DNA from: Candidatus Aminicenantota bacterium
GTDB taxonomy: Bacteria > Acidobacteriota > Aminicenantia > Aminicenantales > Aminicenantaceae
Reading direction: 5' to 3'
DNA length: 5,288 bases
NCBI GenBank assembly: GCA_030673995.1
Contig: DAOUYU010000130.1
Span: forward strand, 1-5,288
The notes under the pieces: model-generated
Database searches by the model: none
The model's input: only the letters and a program-made list of their open reading frames with translations
What the model was told of the DNA's origin: nothing
Translations under genes and position numbers: made by a program
In this document: in pieces, positions 1 to 5,101 of the stretch
Layout of the letters: every line of letters starts with the position of its first letter
How positions within the stretch are numbered: position 1 is the first letter of the stretch

Positions 1-20
1 CTCTGGATGAAAAAAGAGCT

Positions 21-48
21 TTTTGATTGACTCAGTATGTACTATAAT
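21..48 (+). promoter_or_regulatory. Candidate promoter of the ammonia-lyase gene
   Basis: A perfect TATAAT box lies at 43-48. The -35 side is weak: TTTTGA at 21-26 gives a 16-bp spacer, while the better-looking TTGATT (23-28) and TTGACT (27-32) sit too close. Transcription from here would begin near 55 and give a leader of about 115 bases that contains all the upstream repeats. A second possible -10, TATAAA at 107-112, lies inside the repeat and would put the 111-135 palindrome right at the start site, but it has no good -35. Which one is used cannot be decided from sequence. Confidence 0.45.
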
Positions 49-97
49 AATGAGTTTTTAGAACCTCTCACTAAGGATAATTGTAAATAGAGGTTAA

Positions 98-120
98 GGC
101 AGTTTTTATAAATAATTCAG
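98..120 (+). repeat. Left arm of 23-bp inverted repeat flanking the ammonia-lyase gene
   Basis: Positions 98-120 match the reverse complement of 1700-1722 at 22 of 23 bases; the only difference is at 110 (A here, G in the other arm). The two arms bracket the entire gene, 49 bases before its start codon and 6 bases after its stop. The last 13 bases of the arm recur as part of a direct repeat at 142-158. The arms could be regulator sites, ends of a small mobile cassette, or RNA-pairing sequences at both ends of the mRNA. I see no target-site duplication outside them. Confidence 0.85.
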
Positions 121-158
121 ACAGTCTGGATTATTCACAAGATAAATAATTCAGACAG
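108..158 (+). repeat. 17-bp direct repeat in the leader, second copy touching the RBS
   Basis: ATAAATAATTCAGACAG occurs perfectly at 108-124 and again at 142-158, a period of 34 bases. The second copy ends inside the Shine-Dalgarno sequence AGGAGG (157-162) of the ammonia-lyase gene. With the inverted right arm of the 111-135 palindrome, the leader holds three half-sites related to AATAATTCAG. A protein bound to the second copy would sit close to the ribosome binding site's DNA, and RNA structure formed by the repeat could cover it. Confidence 0.8.
111..135. promoter_or_regulatory. 25-bp near-perfect palindrome, probable operator
   Basis: The left arm AATAATTCAGAC (111-122) and right arm GTCTGGATTATT (124-135) are reverse complements around a single central A at 123, with 11 of 12 positions paired and the remaining one a G/T. 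A site of this size and symmetry upstream of a catabolic-type gene fits a homodimeric repressor. In RNA it would be a poor hairpin because the loop is one base unless the inner pairs open. No regulator gene is in the window, so the cognate protein is unknown. Confidence 0.55.
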
Positions 159-169
159 GAGGTGTCATT

Positions 170-1693
170 ATGACGATTATAATAGACGGTCACAACATGA
201 CTATAGAAAAGGTAGCCCGTGTTGCTCGAGAGAGCGAAAGCATTAAAATCCATCCTGATGCTGTTGGAAGAATTGAGAAGTGCAGGGACCTTCTCGAGGA
301 TAAAATAAAGAAGAATGAAATCATGTATGGCGTCAATACAGGCATTGGAGAGCTTTCAGATGTTGTCCTGACTCAGGAACAGGTGGAAAAATACCAGAGA
401 TATTTAATTTACAGCCATGCAGCAGGATACGGTAAGCCCATGCCAATCGAAGTCGTCCGCGCTGCAATCCTGGGCCGAATAAACTGCCACTGCCATGGCC
501 ATTCAGGCCTCAGGTATACTGTCGTAGAGACGCTGAAGGAAATGCTGAATAAAGGAGTCACACCTGTCATGTGTGAGAAGGGATCGGTCGGGGCTTGCGG
601 CGATCTTTCTCCTATGGCTCAGATGGCCCTCGTGCCCATGGGAGAAGGCGAAGCTTTTTATAAGGGAGAGAGGTTGTCTGGAAAGGAAGCGATGGCCAAA
701 GCTGGGATTCCTACCATTGTCTTAGAGGCCCGAGATGGCTTAGCCATGATTAACGGCGCCAATGTAATTGCAGGACTGGGTGCATTAGAGATATACGATA
801 CGGCGCGCTGGATAAAAAATTCAGAGATAGCTACAGCCATAACCTTGGAAGTTCTCAACGCCAATATGAATGCATTTGATGAGAGGCTGCATCAAGTTCG
901 CGGCTATCCGGGAGCGATTGAAGCCAGTGAAAACATCAGGCGTATTACCGAGGGAAGTGAACTCTTAGCTCAGAAAGGAAAAAAGATTCAGGATTCTTAT
1001 AGTCTGCGGAGTACACCTCAGGTTGTCGGATCGGCCCACGATGCTCTCAAGTGGGCCCGCTATATGATTGAGATTGAACTTAATGGTGCTGCCGATAATC
1101 CCACCTTTTTTCCTGAGGAAGAATTGGTTCTTACCGGGGCTAATTTTCAAGCAACTCCTCTGGCTTTTGCCCTTGAGCTTTTGGGTATGGCTGTAACCAC
1201 AGTGACTGTCCTTTCTGAGAGAAGAACAAACAGATTGATGAATCCCCATTTGAGTATGGGGCTTCCCGCTTTTTTAACCAAAGGAGCTGGAATGTTTTCA
1301 GGATTGATGCTCTCACAATACACAGCTGGTGCATTGATCTGCGAGAACAGAATCCTTTCCCACCCGGCAGCCACAGGTTCTATACCCGCTGCTGCCGATC
1401 AGGAAGATTTTGTCAGCATGGGCATGACCACAGCCCTCAAAACTCGCCAGATTATTGACAATGCTCAGGCCGTGCTTGCCATTGAAATGATGGCTGGTGC
1501 CCAGGCAGTGGATTTTCGCAAACCCGTTAAGCCGAGTAAAGGAGTACAGGCTGCTTATGAAGTCATCCGAAAATATGTCGAACACCTTGAGGAAGATCGG
1601 CCTCTTTTTGACGATATCAACACGTTAAAAGAAATTGTGGAGTCTGGAGAGATATTGGAAGCGGTTGAGACAACTGTTGGACCCTTAAAATAA
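170..1693 (+). CDS. hutH: MIO-type aromatic amino-acid ammonia-lyase, probable histidine ammonia-lyase
   Basis: The 507-residue product has full HAL/PAL family length. Family enzymes remove ammonia from L-histidine (giving trans-urocanate), tyrosine or phenylalanine using a self-made MIO cofactor in a cytosolic homotetramer. Landmarks visible: Tyr53 in YGVNTGIG; His83 in SHAAG, the residue linked to histidine specificity; cofactor segment GSVGACGDLSP with Ala142-Cys143-Gly144; Asn195 in NGAN; Tyr277 and Arg280 in SYSLR; Phe326 in GANF; Glu412 in DQEDFVSMG. The QED and SHAAG signatures favour histidine over tyrosine. Two things argue for caution: Cys replaces the usual cofactor serine, and NGAN replaces the usual HAL NGTQ. 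The ATG start is fixed by AGGAGG at 157-162, 7 bases upstream. No other hut gene (urocanase, imidazolonepropionase) is nearby, so an amino-acid mutase or another substrate remains possible. The family is near certain, the substrate moderate. Confidence 0.9.
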   Translation: MTIIIDGHNMTIEKVARVARESESIKIHPDAVGRIEKCRDLLEDKIKKNEIMYGVNTGIGELSDVVLTQEQVEKYQRYLIYSHAAGYGKPMPIEVVRAAILGRINCHCHGHSGLRYTVVETLKEMLNKGVTPVMCEKGSVGACGDLSPMAQMALVPMGEGEAFYKGERLSGKEAMAKAGIPTIVLEARDGLAMINGANVIAGLGALEIYDTARWIKNSEIATAITLEVLNANMNAFDERLHQVRGYPGAIEASENIRRITEGSELLAQKGKKIQDSYSLRSTPQVVGSAHDALKWARYMIEIELNGAADNPTFFPEEELVLTGANFQATPLAFALELLGMAVTTVTVLSERRTNRLMNPHLSMGLPAFLTKGAGMFSGLMLSQYTAGALICENRILSHPAATGSIPAAADQEDFVSMGMTTALKTRQIIDNAQAVLAIEMMAGAQAVDFRKPVKPSKGVQAAYEVIRKYVEHLEEDRPLFDDINTLKEIVESGEILEAVETTVGPLK

Positions 1694-1699
1694 ATTAAC

Positions 1700-1722
1700 C
1701 TGAATTATTCATAAAAACTGCC
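1700..1722 (-). repeat. Right arm of 23-bp inverted repeat flanking the ammonia-lyase gene
   Basis: This is the reverse complement of 98-120 with one mismatch. It begins 6 bases after the TAA stop of the ammonia-lyase gene, so it lies in the 3' untranslated region. It contains CTGAATTATT (1700-1709), the inverted form of the half-site found three times in the leader. The bases outside the arms (91-97 and 1723-1729) show no matching direct repeat. Confidence 0.85.
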
Positions 1723-1841
1723 GATACTTACAGTAAATAGTATGATACCCGCACATTATTTTGCTTTTTCAGTATTTCAAGGGGATCGCCTTTTTTTTAG
1801 TTTCTCTTTTTTCTATCGGCATTTTTTACCCTTCGGGCAAA

Positions 1842-1866
1842 AAAAAAGGGGACAGTCCCCTTTTTT
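1842..1866. repeat. GGGGACAGTCCCC palindrome, copy 1; probable two-way terminator
   Basis: The core GGGGACAGTCCCC (1848-1860) is a perfect palindrome around A1854, extended by six A on the left and six T on the right, giving 12-bp arms. Read on either strand it is a GC stem followed by a T-run, the form of an intrinsic terminator. It lies between two convergent genes (stops at 1693 and 1956), where a two-way terminator is expected. The same core recurs at 4318-4330 and, with one change, at 1913-1925, so it is also a dispersed repeat of REP type. Confidence 0.75.
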
Positions 1867-1906
1867 CCATCTTTCACTTTTTTCAGTGCCAGAATAATCA
1901 AAATAT

Positions 1907-1931
1907 AAAAATGGGGACAGCCCCCTTTTTT
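1907..1931. repeat. GGGGACAGCCCCC palindrome, copy 2 (variant)
   Basis: The core at 1913-1925 differs from copy 1 by T to C at 1921, which breaks one inner pair; G1913-G1916 still pair with C1922-C1925 and A1907-A1911 with T1927-T1931. A run of nine T follows (1926-1934). The centre is 65 bases from that of copy 1. Two neighbouring palindromes of the same family are reminiscent of paired REP units. It lies 22 bases beyond the end of the AMIN-protein gene on the minus strand and could end its transcript first. Confidence 0.65.
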
Positions 1932-1955
1932 TTTCGAGTTTCGCTCTTCTTTAAA

Positions 1956-3377
1956 CTATAACTTATATCTGAAGCCGAGCGTTAATCTGTAATGATCCTG
2001 AGCATCATCTCTTATCGGTCCCCGTCCTTCTACGTAGATACTGAACTTCTTCAACACATCAACACCGAAATGGGCAACGGCTTCTCCGTAATTAGACGCT
2101 AATGTATCCTTGTATTTTGTTGTGACACCCCAGCCTATGCCAAAAAAGGCCCCGCCCATATGGAAATCAAACATTGTGTCTACCATGCCGAAAGAAAATA
2201 ATGGTGCTGAAGCGTAGCCTCCACCTCCTGAAAGGGTAAAGTCTAATGTACCTGGAATAATCTTATAGACTAAACCTATACGGCCTACGGCGAATCCGAC
2301 AAAATTACCAAGATCCCGAGCAGCCATAGCGCCTATATCTATGTTGAAGCCAAATTTACTAACCTTTTTAGGATTAATCTGGAACTGAGCGCTTGCCGGT
2401 TCGGATACGGCTCCAAAGTCATCGGTAACAAGGGCTGTCGCAGCGAAGGTGCCCGCTTGCCCGAATGCTCTTCGCCAGGTAAAAGGCTTTTCTGTATCTG
2501 TAAATCTGTCAATGAGATTCCCAGAACTATCGACAAGTGCAAAATCAACTTTAACAACATCTCCATCGGGATCAGTAGAGTCCGAAGCGTTTAAGGTGAT
2601 GGGCTTCCCGATATCATCTTTAAGAGGGCTGCAAACCAAAATGGCGACTGGGGGATAATTGATGTATGTTTTTGCTTCACAAGGATTTTCAGATGGTTTC
2701 TGCTTAAGGTTGAAGGCTTTTCCCTTGAAAACGTACTCTCCGGGTCGATCAAATTTTATCTCCCATTTTGGAGAATCTGGTGTCAGTTCTTGAGTTGCGA
2801 TTTTAACTCCATCCGGATTAAAGACTTCGACTGTCATGGATTTGGAATTCTGAGAACCACTCATATCCACAGTAATGGGATCATTCGGATTTGCTTTAGC
2901 TGGCATGACCTTTATATCACACGTTGCACCCTTAGGTTCTATTTCGATTCTTTCAGGAATAATCCGCTCTTTTTCTATCGGGGGTGGTTTTTCTTTCCAA
3001 AATGTTACTGTCACTCCTCGGGGATTGGGCTCGAGTTTATATGGTGTGATAGCCTCGATGAAATCAAAAACGACTCTGGCAATATTGGGCTTGAACCTGC
3101 CCGTTCTGAGCGAGACGATTCCAAAATCACGGATCCTGGTGGAGCGGGGAGCTTTGATGCTTGTGATATCAATAAAATCAATAACTAACCGGCTGGGATC
3201 GGCTATCTCAAAATTGCGGTGGTAGGTGTAACCGGATAAGATAATAGTAACTTCAAGAGCGGTTGGTCCCTTAGAAACAACGATCTTTTCTAGTGAGCCG
3301 GTCTGAGAATGAGAGAATTCAGCAAAGGTGAAAAGAAGTAAAAATAGGCATGATAAGAGTGTAATTTTTTTCTTCAT
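1956..3377 (-). CDS. Exported AMIN-domain protein with Ig/PKD-like domains and C-terminal barrel
   Basis: The 473-residue protein starts with a signal peptide (Lys2-4, a hydrophobic run to about residue 19, likely cleavage near 24-26). An AMIN-like domain follows at about 28-128 (LVIDFID, RVVFDF strands); in known proteins such as AmiC and PilQ, AMIN binds peptidoglycan or localises envelope machines. A Pro/Glu linker leads to a beta-rich domain (about 150-241, Cys153 and Cys233 possibly paired) and a PKD-like domain (about 242-336, with PPVAILV and DSTDPDGD). Residues about 342-473 are rich in Gly and alternating aromatic/hydrophobic strands and end in LTLGFRYKL, as in outer-membrane barrels. 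The inferred role is linking the outer membrane to the cell wall. The ATG has AGGAGG repeated at 3381-3389 (minus strand). It is a single-gene unit convergent with the ammonia-lyase. I recognise the architecture but no named gene. Confidence 0.85.
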   Translation of the reverse strand: MKKKITLLSCLFLLLFTFAEFSHSQTGSLEKIVVSKGPTALEVTIILSGYTYHRNFEIADPSRLVIDFIDITSIKAPRSTRIRDFGIVSLRTGRFKPNIARVVFDFIEAITPYKLEPNPRGVTVTFWKEKPPPIEKERIIPERIEIEPKGATCDIKVMPAKANPNDPITVDMSGSQNSKSMTVEVFNPDGVKIATQELTPDSPKWEIKFDRPGEYVFKGKAFNLKQKPSENPCEAKTYINYPPVAILVCSPLKDDIGKPITLNASDSTDPDGDVVKVDFALVDSSGNLIDRFTDTEKPFTWRRAFGQAGTFAATALVTDDFGAVSEPASAQFQINPKKVSKFGFNIDIGAMAARDLGNFVGFAVGRIGLVYKIIPGTLDFTLSGGGGYASAPLFSFGMVDTMFDFHMGGAFFGIGWGVTTKYKDTLASNYGEAVAHFGVDVLKKFSIYVEGRGPIRDDAQDHYRLTLGFRYKL

Positions 3378-3435
3378 TATCCTCCTCCTGTTGTTAAAGT
3401 AGAAGATAAATTGTGAAATACCACTATTTTGCTAT

Positions 3436-3464
3436 TTTATAGCATAAAAAAATAAAGATTTCAA
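3436..3464 (-). promoter_or_regulatory. Sigma-70 promoter of the AMIN-protein gene
   Basis: On the minus strand there is TTGAAA (3459-3464, 5/6 to the -35 consensus), a 17-bp spacer, and TATAAA (3436-3441, 5/6), preceded by TGC, which gives an extended -10. Transcription would begin near 3429, leaving a leader of about 50 bases before the ATG at 3377. The elements, spacing and position all agree. Confidence 0.65.
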
Positions 3465-3511
3465 GGGAATTAACTGCATTTTATTCGCTATGAAATTCCT
3501 GTTAGAGAGCC

Positions 3512-3539
3512 AAAAAAAACTATGTTTCAGAATAGTTTT
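3512..3539 (-). terminator. AT-rich hairpin with T-run, possible terminator of the zinc-finger gene
   Basis: AAAACTAT (3516-3523) and ATAGTTTT (3532-3539) form an 8-bp stem with an 8-base loop. On the minus strand the stem is extended by a further four T (3512-3515). This is about 160 bases beyond the zinc-finger gene's stop, and the stem has only one G-C pair, so it would be weak. The rest of the 3378-3698 gap shows no gene; it holds the promoter at 3436-3464 and three GTATATG motifs at 3594, 3616 and 3641. Confidence 0.35.
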
Positions 3540-3698
3540 GTCGAAAAAGCCATCATAAATAAGGAAAATCATTGTAAGATCCAATATCTTTGAGTATATG
3601 CTTTGTGCTTAGAATGTATATGCCCTATAAAGAATGGTGCGTATATGGTGCTGAGCAGGAGTCATCATAGATATTGCCGGGTGCGGTAGGATTGGTGT

Positions 3699-4208
3699 TC
3701 AAGTCTGTTGAAGCGGGAATTTTTCGGCCAGGATATCAACAGCTTGTTTCAAGGTTGTGTGCTTTTGGCTAACATCTCTATCGTAATTAATGATAAAGCT
3801 AAAGATATCTCCCGCTAAGCCTTCGCAGAAACAAAAATATTCCTTATTATCGGCATCGATCAAAAAAGATGATTCCTGGTCATGGAAAGGACATTTTGCT
3901 AGGTATTGATTCTTTGTTCCCACTTTTTCCGCGGAGATTTTGTATTCTTTCATCAAATGGAGCATATCTATTGATTCCTCTAGCGAATGCATCTTTTCTT
4001 TCAGTTTAGTATCAGCATCATTGATAAGTTTCAAATTTCTAAGGACAGAGTTGATGCCTTCACTGCCGCATTCTTCACATATTATAGCCCCTTCCTCAGA
4101 TTGAATGATTTTCTTTGTTCCATCTTCGCTTGTTTCTTTGTTGAAGGAAAGGACAAAATATGGATTTTTCATATCAATATCTTTGTCGCATATTTTGCAT
4201 TGAGCCAT
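3699..4208 (-). CDS. Small zinc-ribbon / CHC2 primase-type zinc-finger protein
   Basis: The 169-residue cytosolic protein has an N-terminal zinc-ribbon pattern (Cys4-x2-Cys7 and Cys44-x2-Cys47), a helical, charged middle (about 55-95), then a segment like the CHC2 zinc finger of DnaG primase: KCPFH (Cys106, His109), a strand region with SSFLID, YFCFCEGLAGD (Cys126, Cys128), FSFI, and a helix with LKQAVDILAEKF. In DnaG this finger contacts template DNA, but the TOPRIM polymerase domain that should follow is absent, so the protein is not a primase by itself. The last cysteine pair is C-x-C instead of the usual C-x2-C. The start codon follows AGGAGG repeated at 4210-4218. The role is unknown; nucleic-acid binding is inferred. 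Confidence 0.8.
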   Translation of the reverse strand: MAQCKICDKDIDMKNPYFVLSFNKETSEDGTKKIIQSEEGAIICEECGSEGINSVLRNLKLINDADTKLKEKMHSLEESIDMLHLMKEYKISAEKVGTKNQYLAKCPFHDQESSFLIDADNKEYFCFCEGLAGDIFSFIINYDRDVSQKHTTLKQAVDILAEKFPLQQT

Positions 4209-4242
4209 GCCTCCTCCTTTTTGTTAAAGTTGATGTTGAAGA

Positions 4243-4275
4243 TTTATAGTTTATTCTTTTCTACAAAAAAATCAA
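4243..4275 (-). promoter_or_regulatory. Weak candidate promoter of the zinc-finger gene
   Basis: On the minus strand TATAAA (4243-4248) lies 34 bases before the start codon, but the nearest -35-like hexamer, TTGATT (4270-4275), is 21 bp away. With TTGATT a 16-bp spacer would point to TAAACT (4248-4253) instead. A promoter is expected here because copy 3 of the palindrome separates this gene from recO, but the exact elements are uncertain. Confidence 0.35.
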
Positions 4276-4312
4276 CATAAAGCTCAGACTAAGTGGCTTG
4301 AAAACACGTACA

Positions 4313-4335
4313 GAAAAGGGGACAGTCCCCTTTTT
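4313..4335. repeat. GGGGACAGTCCCC palindrome, copy 3; probable recO terminator
   Basis: The core at 4318-4330 is identical to copy 1 and is flanked by AAAA (4314-4317) and TTTTT (4331-4335), so both strands show a GC stem with a T-run. It starts about 30 bases after the recO stop codon on the minus strand and about 105 bases before the start of the zinc-finger gene, so it probably ends the mgtE-recO transcript. Confidence 0.7.
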
Positions 4336-4365
4336 ATCAAAAAGTTACCTGTTCCTTTCTGAGTA

Positions 4366-5094
4366 TTATAAATATCGGAGAGTTTTGGGTTTTTTTTCGA
4401 GATGGAAGATGATGAGACTGTTAAGCGTTTTTTTAATTGCCTCAAGCTGCTGAGGAGAGAAGGGGAGGGATTCTTTTTTTGAAGGAGGATTTTTTTTTGC
4501 CCATTGAATAAACGAGCCCAATTCTGGCATGATCTCTTCTTTTTTTTGAGGCGCGCACTGGTTGCAAAAAACGCCGTCTTTTTTTGAAGACAGCCATCCG
4601 CGGTTAGTGAATGGCTTTCCGCACTTTTTGCATTTCTTGAAATCAGGAAGAACTCCACTGATCTTGAGAAGCCAGGCTTCGAAATATCGAGCTAAAAAGT
4701 TAACATCTCCTCCCTTTTTTAATGTGTGCAGGATAGAGAGCAGCAGGCGGTAGAGAATATCATTTTTTGCTCTTGTTGGAGAGAATTCTTCGATAAGTTC
4801 GGAGAAATAACTCAAAGTGAAAGATGTTTTAAGGTCCTTCTGCATTTCAAAAAAAGATTCGAGCAGGTCGCAGTTGCTCACAGTAACTAAATCTTTTCCC
4901 TCTTTTTCATAATAAAAGATTTTAACCACGGACATGAGTTCTAAGCTGCTCCCGAAACGGCTTCCGAATTTTCGAGCCCCTTTGGCTATTCCTTTTACGA
5001 TTCCCTTATTTTTCGAAAAGAAGACGACGATCTTGTCCTGGTCGCCAACAGTGAAGCTTCTCAAAACGATGGCTTCAGATTGTTCAAGGGGCAT
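4366..5094 (-). CDS. recO: DNA repair protein RecO
   Basis: RecO acts with RecF and RecR to load RecA on SSB-coated single-stranded DNA in gap repair and recombination. From the ATG at 5092-5094 the protein has 242 residues, normal for the family, and begins MPLEQSEAIVLRSF, the usual first strand of the N-terminal OB fold (about 1-75, with KGIVKGIAKGARK). A helical core follows, with a four-cysteine zinc site at Cys155-x2-Cys158 and Cys177-x2-Cys180, and the tail HLEKKPKTLRYL matches the family end. A TTG 13 codons upstream (5131-5133) is open but would overlap the preceding gene by 32 bases and add atypical residues. Neither start has a Shine-Dalgarno site; the ATG is 7 bases after the mgtE stop, so translational coupling is likely. 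The 3' third has five A-runs of 7-9 bases in lysine codons. Confidence 0.92.
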   Translation of the reverse strand: MPLEQSEAIVLRSFTVGDQDKIVVFFSKNKGIVKGIAKGARKFGSRFGSSLELMSVVKIFYYEKEGKDLVTVSNCDLLESFFEMQKDLKTSFTLSYFSELIEEFSPTRAKNDILYRLLLSILHTLKKGGDVNFLARYFEAWLLKISGVLPDFKKCKKCGKPFTNRGWLSSKKDGVFCNQCAPQKKEEIMPELGSFIQWAKKNPPSKKESLPFSPQQLEAIKKTLNSLIIFHLEKKPKTLRYL

Positions 5095-5101
5095 GGGAGG
5101 A

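Noticed and set aside
1..30. Open frame from the left edge to a TGA at 28-30, ending KKELFD, as the tail of an upstream gene
   Set aside because: Only nine codons are visible, there is no recognisable family, and such a short open stretch is common by chance.
98..1722. Insertion sequence or transposon called from the 23-bp inverted repeats
   Set aside because: No transposase is enclosed and no target-site duplication is visible, so only the repeats are annotated and mobility is left as a hypothesis.
1779..1798. AAGG/CCTT stem followed by a T-run as terminator of the ammonia-lyase gene
   Set aside because: The stem has only 4 pairs with a mismatch inside; the palindrome at 1842-1866 is far better.
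1822..1844. Hairpin with T6, CCC-TTC-GGG and A6 as a separate terminator
   Set aside because: The T-run is on the 5' side and an A-run follows the stem on both strands, so it lacks the T-tail of an intrinsic terminator; it may just adjoin palindrome copy 1.
1761..1961. A 66-codon plus-strand frame between the two convergent genes
   Set aside because: It runs through both GGGGACAGTCCCC palindromes and T-runs, has low-complexity Phe-rich content, no ribosome binding site and overlaps the end of the AMIN gene. It is repeat translation, not a gene.
2790..3225. Two plus-strand frames of 132 and 116 codons opposite the AMIN gene
   Set aside because: They lie antisense to a gene with a clear signal peptide, AMIN and PKD-like motifs, and have no ribosome binding site or recognisable domain.
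4284..4658. A 124-codon minus-strand frame
   Set aside because: It overlaps recO in another frame and is Ser/Lys-rich because of the A-runs there; recO is clearly the real gene.
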